A stretch of 64,000 nucleotides of DNA. Origin: Bacillota bacterium (GTDB taxonomy: Bacteria > Bacillota > Clostridia > Acetivibrionales > DTU013). Location of the stretch: positions 1-64,000 of the forward strand of contig JAEZLF010000063.1 in assembly GCA_023435925.1 (NCBI GenBank), in the 5' to 3' direction. Under the pieces are notes generated by a model. The model saw only the letters and a program-made list of their open reading frames with translations, did not search any database and had not been told where the DNA came from. The translations under genes and the position numbers were made by a program. Positions 9,035 through 19,467 of this stretch are shown here, in pieces (within the stretch, counting starts at the first letter, position 1; each line of letters opens with the position of its first letter).

Positions 9035-9979
9035 TTGACGGATACGATTTCAGTAGTTTCCAAAGTCTTGCCTGTTATCTTAATGATCATACTTGGAAAT
9101 ATATTGCAAAGAACCTCGTTTCTTAAACAGAATACAATTGATGAACTAAAAAAGATTGTTGTGAATATTTCTTTACCGTCCTCACTTTTCTTAACCTTTG
9201 CCGAAACAAATTTCGAAGCCAGATACCTGTTAATTTTTATTGCGGTATTTTTCACATGCGGTATCATGCTGTTTTTAGGTATGGTCTTTAATACTTTTAC
9301 CGGTTTGAATAATCGTTATGCTCCGGCATTATTCAGTGGATTTGAAGCCGGTATGATGGGATATTCCATATTTGTCGCCGTCTATGGGGCTGAAAATATG
9401 TATAAGCTTGCAATCATTGACCTTGGTCAGGTGACCTTTGTATTCTTTGTGCTTGTCAGCTATTTGCAGAGACTTAACGGTGAATCTGCCAATGCAAAAC
9501 AACTAACGCTCTCATTCATAAAATCCCCTGTCATACTTTCTATCCTTTCGGGCATATTTATTGGAAGCCTGGGAATCATTGGGCCGGTAAAATCATTCCC
9601 ATTGTCCAATTCTATTCTGGAAATGTTAAAGCTGATTTCAAATATTACGGTACCGGTAATATGTCTGGTCATTGGATATGAGCTCCGCGTTGACCTAAAA
9701 AATATAAAAAAGCCGTTTCTTGCAGCTTTTACAAGGCTCGCAGTACTCTTACTGATTGCTTTTGTGTTAAACACTTTCTTAATAGAAAAAGTCCTTCATC
9801 TGGACAATACCTTCAAAATAGCGCTATACACCATGTTTCTTCTGCCGCCTCCTTTTGTTATCCCAATCTATATGAAGGATCACGATGAGAACAACAAGCA
9901 GTTCATATTAAATACGATATCAATCTGCATAATACTTGCATTGGCGGCATTCCTCATTTTGATCATTATTATGCATTAA
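9035..9979 (+). CDS. AEC-family transporter (auxin efflux carrier-like permease)
   Basis: An integral membrane permease of about 314 residues with some ten hydrophobic segments, e.g. VVSKVLPVILMIILGNILQ at the start and ISICIILALAAFLILIIIMH at the end. The early Gly/Asn-containing helix and NISLPSSLFLTF match AEC-family proteins, which export or import small organic acids. Substrate unknown. The frame is open from an ATG at 8963, but I chose TTG at 9035 because GAGGTGAG lies just upstream and AEC proteins start directly with the first helix. It stands alone on the strand with no linked pathway gene. Confidence 0.8.
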   Translation: MTDTISVVSKVLPVILMIILGNILQRTSFLKQNTIDELKKIVVNISLPSSLFLTFAETNFEARYLLIFIAVFFTCGIMLFLGMVFNTFTGLNNRYAPALFSGFEAGMMGYSIFVAVYGAENMYKLAIIDLGQVTFVFFVLVSYLQRLNGESANAKQLTLSFIKSPVILSILSGIFIGSLGIIGPVKSFPLSNSILEMLKLISNITVPVICLVIGYELRVDLKNIKKPFLAAFTRLAVLLLIAFVLNTFLIEKVLHLDNTFKIALYTMFLLPPPFVIPIYMKDHDENNKQFILNTISICIILALAAFLILIIIMH

Positions 9980-10164
9980 TCCGGTTTAGTAAAAAAATTG
10001 TGTTCACGAAAGAATATGATTTTGTCGATAGTTATATAGAAAGATTTGTTTGACAGCTAACGATACATTATTTCCCAAACAAGCAAAACAAAATATTGAA
10101 TGGGATAATATCAACCACTGCGGATGAAAAAGCTTGGGGAACTGCGCAGAAGCCAAGCACCAGC

Positions 10165-10193
10165 TTGACATAAAAGAATGTGTTACGTATAAT
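10165..10193 (+). promoter_or_regulatory. Consensus sigma-A promoter for the sigma-factor gene
   Basis: A perfect TTGACA at 10165-10170, a 17-bp spacer and a perfect TATAAT at 10188-10193. Transcription would start near 10200, about 65 nt before the TTG start codon. The stretch 9980-10164 shows nothing else. Confidence 0.75.
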
Positions 10194-10265
10194 TAGGTGA
10201 GGTAATCGCTGGATTATCTTCCTATTTACATCAGGGATCTGCATTATATAAGAGGGGGCGTTTAA

Positions 10266-10919
10266 TTGAAGTCATATGCACATGCCGAGGCACAGCCAAG
10301 TCATAATCTTACAGTAGACGAAGAAATCATCCGGGATGCAAAAGCTGGAAATGACCAAGCCCTCGAGTTTCTGATCACGAAGTATAAGAGCTTCGTCCGT
10401 GCAAAAGCAAGGACCTATTTCCTTATTGGTGCAGACCGGGAAGACATTATCCAGGAAGGCATGATCGGCCTCTATAAAGCAATCAGAGACTTCAGAGGGG
10501 ACAAGCTCACCTCCTTCCGGGCCTTTGCAGAGCTATGCATCACCAGACAGATTATCACGGCAATCAAAACAGCCACAAGGCAAAAGCATATTCCGTTGAA
10601 TTCATACGTTTCTCTGAATAAACCCATTTTTGACGAGGATTCCGATCGTACACTGCTCGATGTCATCAGCGAGGAGAGCGTCAGTGATCCGGAAGAATTG
10701 ATGATCAATAGAGAAGAGTTTGCCGGGATCGAACTAAAAATGGGAGAGATCCTCAGCAGCCTGGAATGGGAAGTCCTGTCCAAGTATCTTCAGGGCCGAT
10801 CCTATCAGGAGATCGCCGTTGACCTGAACAGACATGTGAAGTCCATCGACAATGCGCTCCAGCGGGTTAAACGCAAGCTGGAGAAGTATTTGGAGGAAGG
10901 TAAGATCGCCGAAGCTTAG
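10266..10919 (+). CDS. sigH: RNA polymerase sigma-H-type factor
   Basis: A 217-residue sigma-70-family factor. Region 2 includes DEEIIRDAKAGNDQALEFLI and the core-binding DREDIIQEGMIGLYKAIRDF. Region 4 has the helix-turn-helix LQGRSYQEIAVDLNRHVKSIDNALQRVKRKL. This layout and length fit the SigH/Spo0H group, which in Bacillus directs early stationary-phase and sporulation transcription. The start is TTG with GAGGGGGC upstream. In Firmicutes sigH is commonly in the region of mrnC and rlmB, which supports the name. The regulon here is unknown. Confidence 0.88.
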   Translation: MKSYAHAEAQPSHNLTVDEEIIRDAKAGNDQALEFLITKYKSFVRAKARTYFLIGADREDIIQEGMIGLYKAIRDFRGDKLTSFRAFAELCITRQIITAIKTATRQKHIPLNSYVSLNKPIFDEDSDRTLLDVISEESVSDPEELMINREEFAGIELKMGEILSSLEWEVLSKYLQGRSYQEIAVDLNRHVKSIDNALQRVKRKLEKYLEEGKIAEA

Positions 10920-10980
10920 GAAATCTGATGGTGGGATAATCGCAGCAGGAAGTTTATTCGGTAGCCCGGCGGCAGGAAGT

Positions 10981-11049
10981 TAAAACGGAAGTTGACAGCA
11001 GGCTAATTATTGCGGACGTTTTAAACGGCAGTCGACAGCAGGCCGATTA
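10981..11049 (+). repeat. Imperfect 41-bp direct repeat downstream of sigH
   Basis: TAAAACGGAAGTTGACAGCA at 10981 recurs as TAAACGGCAGTCGACAGCA at 11022, each followed by GGC..ATTA. The period (about 41 bp) equals that of the tandem repeats before tRNA-Gly, although the sequences differ. No gene is visible in 10920-11148. Confidence 0.45.
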
Positions 11050-11125
11050 CAACGTATTATTTACCGGCAGTAAAACGAATGAAAAAATTGCTACTGCTGA
11101 TTGGACAAAAAATTTGCATCTTATA

Positions 11126-11154
11126 TGGACATCAATGGGCGTATGTGTTATAAT
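11126..11154 (+). promoter_or_regulatory. Promoter of the tRNA-Gly/tRNA-Thr operon
   Basis: TGGACA at 11126-11131, a 17-bp spacer and TATAAT at 11149-11154 with an extended -10 TG. It lies ~150 bp before tRNA-Gly, so the primary transcript would carry the 41-bp repeats in its leader. Confidence 0.7.
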
Positions 11155-11166
11155 ACAATTCGCCTA

Positions 11167-11290
11167 GGACGCATAGGCCAGCAGATGGCGAAGTCATTGA
11201 CCAGCCCGGACGCATGGTCGAGCAGATGGCGCAGTCATTGACCAGCCTGGACGCATGGGCGAGCAGATGACACAGTCATCGACCAGCCCC
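11167..11290 (+). repeat. Three 41-bp tandem repeats in the tRNA operon leader
   Basis: Units start at 11167, 11208 and 11249, each with the pattern GGACGCAT...AGCAGATG...CAGTCAT(T/C)GACCAGCC. They differ at only a few positions. The period is not a multiple of three and no binding site is present, so they are non-coding. They lie between the promoter and the 5' end of tRNA-Gly. Confidence 0.85.
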
Positions 11291-11307
11291 GTTGAACTAA
11301 AAGATTT

Positions 11308-11381
11308 GCGGGTGTAGTTCAGTGGTAGAACATCAGCTTCCCAAGCTGATTGTGAGGGTTCGATTCCCTTCACCCGCTCCA
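11308..11381 (+). tRNA. tRNA-Gly (CCC)
   Basis: Full cloverleaf: acceptor GCGGGTG / CACCCGC, D-arm GTTCAGTGGTAGAAC, anticodon stem TCAGC / GCTGA with loop TTCCCAA (anticodon CCC), T-loop GGTTCGATTCC, and encoded CCA at 11379-11381. Confidence 0.95.
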
Positions 11382-11467
11382 CAGGTTTTACAGCGGCGGC
11401 GAAGTGCTATTTTTATTAAGTAGCGTAAATGCTCCGCGACAACTTCATAAGCCAAGCAACGGCCCAC

Positions 11468-11543
11468 GCCCTCATAGCTCAGTTGGCAGAGCGCATCCAT
11501 GGTAAGGATGAGGTCACCAGTTCGACTCTGGTTGAGGGCTCCA
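11468..11543 (+). tRNA. tRNA-Thr (GGT)
   Basis: Acceptor GCCCTCA / TGAGGGC, D-arm GCTCAGTTGGCAGAGC, anticodon stem CATCC / GGATG with loop ATGGTAA (anticodon GGT), T-arm CCAGTTCGACTCTGG and encoded CCA at 11541-11543. It is the second gene of the tRNA operon. Degenerate copies of its 3' part recur at about 11.77, 24.9 and 59.2 kb, so it was probably an integration target. Confidence 0.95.
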
Positions 11544-11588
11544 ACAAAAAGAAAGGATAGTCAGATGACTATCCTTTCTTTTTGTTGG
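11541..11588. terminator. Perfect 22-bp-stem bidirectional terminator overlapping the tRNA-Thr CCA
   Basis: The left arm begins at the CCA of tRNA-Thr (CCAACAAAAAGAAAGGATAG..., 11541-11562), the loop is AGAT, and the right arm (11567-11588) is its exact reverse complement. The A-rich and T-rich halves make it a terminator for both strands. It ends the tRNA operon and marks the border with accessory DNA. Confidence 0.85.
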
Positions 11589-11718
11589 CCTTCTCACAGT
11601 GCCGCCTGATGGCCATTTCCCTAATCGAAGCGCTCTGCCGGCAGAGCATGTAGAGTAAAAAGCAAGCAGTACAAGGAAAACGAACACTGAGGAGCGGAGC
11701 ATATGACGATATGTGAGC

Positions 11719-11805
11719 ACCGCAAGTGTGAAGTTTGACGCAGCAATGCGCAGATTTTTACTCCTCAGAGCGTCCATGGTAAGGATGAGGTCATCTGGTT
11801 GTCGT
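11719..11805 (+). repeat. Degenerate tRNA-Thr fragment with shared flank, copy 1
   Basis: CAGAGCGTCCATGGTAAGGATGAGGTCAT (11766-11794) matches the D-arm to anticodon-arm part of tRNA-Thr and then diverges. The ~45 bp before it (CGCAAGTGTGAAGTTTGACG...GCGCAGATTTTTACT) also recur at 24867-24908, upstream of the second fragment, but are absent from the intact gene. I read it as a remnant att-like end of an integrated element. Just before it, at 11632-11647, is a perfect palindrome GCTCTGCCGGCAGAGC whose halves match the tRNA D-arm. Confidence 0.7.
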
Positions 11806-11901
11806 GACCTGGCCGAGGTCACTCTGCCAAATAGTGTGACAGAAATCGGCATCGGCGCATTTGATAACACCAGGTGGCTTAACAGGACCTTAAATACTTA
11901 A
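11806..11901 (+). pseudogene. Remnant of a BspA-like leucine-rich-repeat protein
   Basis: The frame reads DLAEVTLPNSVTEIGIGAFDN, one repeat of the BspA/LRR_5 type (L..V.LP.SVT.IG..AF). It then ends in non-matching residues and a stop at 11901. There is no start with a binding site. Only one repeat remains, so it is a fragment of a surface-repeat protein. The rest of 11589-12107 shows no other gene. Confidence 0.5.
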
Positions 11902-12107
11902 ATGCAAAAACAGAATTTCTTGAAGGGACTCGATCCTTACTGGATATTCATTATAGCAAAGTGGAAGGTCAGTTTCCTAGCAAATTATTTTAATCCCCTA
12001 TGCTGGCTTTGCTGCATTGTGTGTCAGCTTTACACTTTTGCCATTAACCGCTTTACGGGCCATAATTGATATCGCTTTGTGTATCAGTGTATGATGAAAA
12101 TACATTA

Positions 12108-12136
12108 TTGACATAACCTGTATAATATACAATAAT
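12108..12136 (+). promoter_or_regulatory. Promoter for the CYTH gene
   Basis: TTGACA at 12108-12113, a 17-bp spacer and AATAAT at 12131-12136. An alternative TATAAT at 12121 lacks a correctly spaced -35. Confidence 0.45.
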
Positions 12137-12165
12137 GAAAGTGCAATACAGAAAGAGGTTGTATT

Positions 12166-12636
12166 ATGGCATATGAGATAGAAAGAAAATTTTTAGTTGT
12201 TAACCAGTCGTATCGTGAAAATGCAGAGGGAGTTCTCTATAAGCAAGCTTACCTTAACAGTAGCTCTGATCGTATAGTAAGGATAAGAATAATAGGGCAG
12301 AAAGGATATATCACTATAAAAGGTCCATCGGAGGGTTGTAAGCGTTTAGAATTTGAATATGAGATACCTTATAGCGATGCGCAAATTATGTTTGAATGTC
12401 TATGTGAAAAACCTATACTTGAAAAGTATAGATATAAAGTTAATATTAATGATTTAACCTGGGAAGTAGATGAGTTTATGGGAGAGAATAAGGGGTTAAT
12501 AATTGCAGAATTGGAACTGCCAAATGAGAAACATAGTTTTACAATCCCAAACTGGTTAGGTCAAGAGGTAACAAATGATCCTAAATACTATAATTCGAAC
12601 TTGATCAAAAATCCTTTTATTAAATGGGAAAAATGA
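12166..12636 (+). CDS. CYTH-domain protein (triphosphate-tunnel phosphatase family)
   Basis: A 156-residue protein starting with the CYTH signature EIERKFLV (the ExExK motif at residues 4-8), followed by paired basic and acidic strands (RIVRIRIIGQKGYITIKG, FEYEIPY, LEKYRYKV, WEVDEFMGENKGLIIAELEL). The family hydrolyses tri- or polyphosphates or, in class IV cyclases, makes cAMP. A stand-alone bacterial CYTH domain of this size is most often an inorganic triphosphatase. Binding site AGAAAGAGG precedes the ATG. It is the first intact gene after the tRNA-Thr remnant and has no functional partner nearby. Confidence 0.88.
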   Translation: MAYEIERKFLVVNQSYRENAEGVLYKQAYLNSSSDRIVRIRIIGQKGYITIKGPSEGCKRLEFEYEIPYSDAQIMFECLCEKPILEKYRYKVNINDLTWEVDEFMGENKGLIIAELELPNEKHSFTIPNWLGQEVTNDPKYYNSNLIKNPFIKWEK

Positions 12637-12825
12637 ATTATAGTTCTTGATTACATAAAATCCGGTTTTCGTTTCTAATTCACTATTTTTATTAATGTAC
12701 CCTGGGCTTTTCTAATTTCATATTTACATATATAATTATTTGCTAAAACTCGCACAAGAAGAGGTATGTTATAATGTAGAAAATTTATTACAATTCAGGT
12801 ATTAGTTGGAAGGAGTGTATACATA

Positions 12826-12885
12826 ATGAGTGATCATAAGATATTAAACTTCTTGGTTACCAATAAGACGGCAGTCTTTTTATAG
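12826..12885 (+). CDS. Possible 19-residue peptide with strong ribosome binding site
   Basis: MSDHKILNFLVTNKTAVFL, preceded by GGAAGGAGTG 7 nt before the ATG and by an extended -10 box (TGTTATAAT at 12767-12775). It could be a leader peptide, or the 5' end of a gene whose remainder was lost. No repeats or Cys/His features. The rest of 12637-12928 shows nothing. Confidence 0.3.
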   Translation: MSDHKILNFLVTNKTAVFL

Positions 12886-12928
12886 GTACACAATTACTAT
12901 TTTAGTGACGAACGAGGTGTAATAAATA

Positions 12929-13753
12929 ATGAATAAATTAATAATCAGGCGGGAAACACCCGCTGATTTCAAAGCGATAGAACATCTGACAATGAGGGCA
13001 TTTTGGAATATTCATGGTCCGGGATGCAATGAACATCTTCTTGTCAGAAAGATTAGACAGTCGCAGGATTACTTACCAAATATCAGTCGAGTTGCTGAAT
13101 TGAATGGAAAAGTAGCGGGGGCAATTTATTATACAAAAGCTAAAGTTGTTGAAGATAAAACAGAGCATGACGTAGTTACATTTGGGCCATTAGCAATAGA
13201 ACCAACTTTGCAGAATTCCGGTATCGGAAAAGATTTGCTTGAAGAGACCATTCATTTAGCCAAAGAGGCTGGTTATTCCGGAATTATTATTACTGGAGAG
13301 CCTACATACTATCCCAAAAGAGGCTTTATGACTTGTGATAAGCTTGGGATTACTGATGCTGAAGGTAAAAATTATGATGCGTTGATGTGCTTGCCACTTA
13401 ATAAGGAATTGTTCAATTCTGTTCATGGAAAATTTTTAGAAAGTTCTGTATTTGAAGAATGTGATAATGACGAGGAATTAGAGCAGCTTGAAGTAGAGTA
13501 TCCTACATATCGCAAGGTAAAAATCAAAGACGGTTTTTTGATGCTTTTAGATAAGAGGTTAGGAGTCATTGAAGCAGTGGACGGAGATGTTTATTATGTG
13601 AAGTTTTGGGAATTAACAATTCCAGCAAAGTTAAGTAAAGACTATAATAATGATTCTGCTGAACCGAATGTGGGAGATGATGTTATCTTCATTTGGAATA
13701 ATAGTGACAAATCAGAAATCATCTCTGTATGTAAGAACATGTTGGAAGAGTAA
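12929..13753 (+). CDS. GNAT-family N-acetyltransferase with C-terminal extension
   Basis: A 274-residue protein. Residues 1-150 are a GNAT domain: IRRETPADFKAIEHL at the start and the acetyl-CoA loop FGPLAIEPTLQNSGIGKDLLEE, then EPTYYPKRGFM as in YhbS-type enzymes. Residues ~150-274 are an acidic extension ending in a small beta-rich segment (GVIEAVDGDVYYVKFWE...VGDDVIFIWNNSDKS). Acceptor substrate unknown; YhbS-like members act on small molecules or peptides. The binding site is weak (GAGGTGTAATAA). Confidence 0.8.
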   Translation: MNKLIIRRETPADFKAIEHLTMRAFWNIHGPGCNEHLLVRKIRQSQDYLPNISRVAELNGKVAGAIYYTKAKVVEDKTEHDVVTFGPLAIEPTLQNSGIGKDLLEETIHLAKEAGYSGIIITGEPTYYPKRGFMTCDKLGITDAEGKNYDALMCLPLNKELFNSVHGKFLESSVFEECDNDEELEQLEVEYPTYRKVKIKDGFLMLLDKRLGVIEAVDGDVYYVKFWELTIPAKLSKDYNNDSAEPNVGDDVIFIWNNSDKSEIISVCKNMLEE

Positions 13754-14014
13754 CCCTCTGATATTGAATTATGGTGACATTACAGTGCGTTTCCAGAGAA
13801 TCGCTTATATGAACAGACGACTCAATCCGGAAGGTAGTGTTTCTGTCCGCCAAAGAAATCACGAAAAAGTGGACGTAGCCGTCAAGAGACTGAGCTATGG
13901 CATATAGCCTCCTCGGCGTCGCCCGATTTATGCTGCAATGTAATTATTAACAAACAATTGGAGGAGTGTACCATTTACACTAAACAGTGTTCAATCCTTC
14001 AAACATTGAGTAAG
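13754..14014. other. Intergenic, probably decayed coding DNA
   Basis: No supported gene. One frame after the GNAT stop reads RFQRIAYMNRRLNPEGSVS and continues to a stop at 13907. It looks protein-like but has no start or binding site, and I could not assign it. Confidence 0.3.
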
Positions 14015-14182
14015 TTATTCTTTTGCCATATCACAATTCAACTTCATCAGTTCAGCCAGCTGTTCTTCCAGTTCCTCCAGCTCTTGAATCAGATAAGGCT
14101 GTACTGAATGATATGGGAATCGCTTTTTTGTTTCGACTATTTTTTCTTCAAGTTCTTGTATCTTCTTTTCTATATCATTCAT
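14015..14182 (-). CDS. Small coiled-coil protein
   Basis: A 55-residue protein, MNDIEKKIQELEEKIVETKK..., nearly all heptad-like helix rich in Glu, Leu and Lys (IQELEELEEQLAELMKL). I chose the ATG at 14182 because GGGGGAT lies just upstream; an in-frame ATG at 14224 lacks a binding site. It may be an anti-sigma-like or structural small protein, but no function can be assigned. The gene lies in a zone of decayed genes. Confidence 0.45.
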   Translation of the reverse strand: MNDIEKKIQELEEKIVETKKRFPYHSVQPYLIQELEELEEQLAELMKLNCDMAKE

Positions 14183-14186
14183 TTTA

Positions 14187-14375
14187 CTATCCCCCAATCC
14201 TGCTGCGGTTTGCATATACTGCAAGGGTATATTTGCTATCTTCTATTTCCGACAGCTTAACCGGTATTTTGCTTTTTGATAGATACCGGAACCCATCCTT
14301 GTGGTATTTTTCACCTGTGTCAGTTATGTATACTATTATATCATTAGTGTTGTCTTCTGTTGTAGACGAAGTCAT
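14187..14375 (-). pseudogene. Decayed YHKDG-type C-terminal domain
   Basis: The frame reads VYITDTGEKYHKDGFRYLSKSKIPVK...YT, matching a short C-terminal domain of clostridial secreted or hydrolase proteins whose usual form is YHxDGCRYLxKSKIPI...YTPCxxC. Here the first Cys is Phe and the PCxxC is LAVYA, so the putative metal-binding cysteines are lost. There is no good binding site at the ATG. Likely a fragment. Confidence 0.4.
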
Positions 14376-14473
14376 ATTTTCAACAACTTCTGCAGCTTTT
14401 ACAATAGTATTAGTGAATGCTTGTATCCTTTTTGGATGCCGACAAAGTAGCTGTGTTAAATTACAGATGAGAT

Positions 14474-14799
14474 TTATACCGGCCCTTGATTGTTATAGAT
14501 AGCAGGAATACGTACTTTTACACTGGTACCTTCTCCATACCTGCTTGAAAACTCAAGTCCAAATTCCTCTCCATAGTGAAGACGGATTCTTCTGTTGATG
14601 TTTCTCAATCCGTACCCATTCTCATTACCGGCTCCAACTTCACTTCTTTGCAGCTTATCAAGCTTATCATTTTTGCCGCCAGTAAGGATATGCCTTCATT
14701 AAAGGAGTAGGAAATGGCATAGGCAGCAAAAATTGCAATTGTGCCGACCAATATCAAGAGAATGTTTGGACTATATATAAATCTGAACAGTTCTAGCAA
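14474..14799 (-). pseudogene. Remnant of a YesM-like sensor histidine kinase
   Basis: Minus strand 14680-14474 encodes LDKLQRSGAGNENGYGLRN, then NRRIRLHYGEEFGLEFSSRY and GEGTSVKVRIPAI, which is the end of the HATPase_c domain of YesM-type kinases (NGYGLRNINxR). Immediately upstream, 14799-14665, another frame encodes a transmembrane segment (FIYSPNILLILVGTIAIFAA). The two pieces are out of frame, and the dimerisation domain and most of the ATPase are missing. It was probably the partner of a lost response regulator near the AraC gene. Confidence 0.65.
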
Positions 14800-14961
14800 T
14801 AGCTTTTATGAATCCTTATCAAATAAAGCCGATTGATGTACGGCATCCGAGGTCGTAGAGGATTTTACAGCGATACTAGCAAATCCTCGACATGTGGAAC
14901 AAGGTGTTTCAGGTTCAGCTCCTTGAAAAGCGCATTAAGTTGTGCTGCCTGTGTATCCAAA
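14800..14961. other. Short non-genic stretch
   Basis: One minus-strand frame (14970-14865) reads NDLDTQAAQLNALFKELNLK and then HLVPHVEDLLVSL to a stop. It overlaps the end of the AraC gene and has no start codon of its own, so it may be a C-terminal gene fragment. Unassigned. Confidence 0.25.
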
Positions 14962-15837
14962 TCATTTATGACTGTATATCTGGCGATAGCTTTGAGGTGA
15001 TATGCCTACTATTTTTTTAAAGGATGTTGAAAAATAATATGGATTACTGAATCCCAGTGAAGAGCAGATCGTGTTAATCTTTGCCGAAGAGGTTTCTAAA
15101 AGCTCACAGGCTTTCTGAATCTTTAATCGATTAAAGTAATCAATAGGGGTATAACCGGTTTTATTTTTAAACAGCCGAACAAAATGGTACTTGGATATAT
15201 TTACGTAAATGGACAACTGATCGAGGGATAAGTCAACATTTATATTGTCCAACATATAGGTAATCACCTTTTCCATGCTCATATCTTCTGCTTTACTTAG
15301 CAATTTGTTCATGGATAGGCTGTTAATATAGCTCAAAATATTGTTGAGATAAGAAGTGGCGAAAATCAAGTTGCTCTGCGTATAACCTGTCTTTAGAATA
15401 TTAAAGATATCTTGCAGCCAGGATAAAATTTTTGTATTCTCTCCTATATGAAGAATAGGTGAGTCAATAGTGAGTCCCAATATTGCCATGTAAGAATTTG
15501 CATTTTTGCCTCTAAAATGAATCCAGTATTTAGTCCAGGGAGATTTGTCATCTGCTCCATAGGAGTGCAAAATATTTGGAGGGCATACAAAGATATCTCC
15601 TTTTTTTATAGTCCAACGCTTTCCACCTAGATGAAGCCAACCCATACCATCAACGCAATAAATTAAAACATAGTCCTCAAGAACTCTATTGTTCACAATA
15701 TGACCGAATGCCTTCACATAACAGCCTGCCCAGGAAAGCAAAAGATTAGACAAAATATCATTTTGAGACTCTCTTCCTATAATATCAGGCGGGGTGTAAA
15801 AAGACATCTTTTCGTAAAAATTATTATTTACAGTCAT
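14962..15837 (-). CDS. AraC-family transcriptional regulator
   Basis: A 291-residue regulator. The N-terminal cupin-like sensing domain (residues ~30-160) contains DGMGWLHLGGKRWTIKKGD and the PPNILHSYGAD turn typical of AraC sugar sensors. The C-terminal double helix-turn-helix (about 195-290) has LSLDQLSIYVNISKYHFVRL, then FKNKTGYTPIDYFNRLKI and GFSNPYYFSTSFKKIVG. Binding site GGAGGT precedes the ATG. It diverges from the beta-galactosidase gene across a 212-bp region, so it probably activates that gene in response to a galactoside. Confidence 0.9.
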   Translation of the reverse strand: MTVNNNFYEKMSFYTPPDIIGRESQNDILSNLLLSWAGCYVKAFGHIVNNRVLEDYVLIYCVDGMGWLHLGGKRWTIKKGDIFVCPPNILHSYGADDKSPWTKYWIHFRGKNANSYMAILGLTIDSPILHIGENTKILSWLQDIFNILKTGYTQSNLIFATSYLNNILSYINSLSMNKLLSKAEDMSMEKVITYMLDNINVDLSLDQLSIYVNISKYHFVRLFKNKTGYTPIDYFNRLKIQKACELLETSSAKINTICSSLGFSNPYYFSTSFKKIVGISPQSYRQIYSHK

Positions 15838-19214
<3,377 letters not shown>

Positions 19215-19281
19215 AATAGACTTATTTCTACTAAAATACAGTTTGACATAAAAGCAGCACAGAGCATTTTTAGCTGTGTTG

Positions 19282-19330
19282 AGGCCGGATATCTCGTGTT
19301 CTTACAAAACATCGGAACTCCGGCCTTTTA
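19282..19330 (+). terminator. Terminator after the beta-galactosidase gene
   Basis: Stem AGGCCGG / CCGGCCT with a long loop, followed by TTTT. A smaller hairpin (CACAG...CTGTG) lies just before it. Position ~70 bp after the stop fits an operon end. Confidence 0.5.
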
Positions 19331-19467
19331 TATATGCATATTTGCAACAAATTTATACTATGATACAATAAAAAAATGGAAATCATGACAGCTTGCCAAT
19401 CATAACAACTTGCCTCTTCTTAACAGTCATAACAACTTACCATTTTATTAAAGGGAGGGTTGACTCT

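Noticed and set aside
11719..11805. CRISPR array or functional second tRNA-Thr
   Set aside because: The repeats occur once per locus, kilobases apart, and lack a 5' acceptor strand, so they are neither an array nor a tRNA gene.
11514..11870. 118-codon minus-strand frame after tRNA-Thr
   Set aside because: It runs through the tRNA, its terminator and the tRNA-like fragment, so it cannot be a real protein gene.
14023..14502. 159-codon plus-strand frame
   Set aside because: Antisense to kinase and coiled-coil remnants on the minus strand, with no binding site and no family resemblance.
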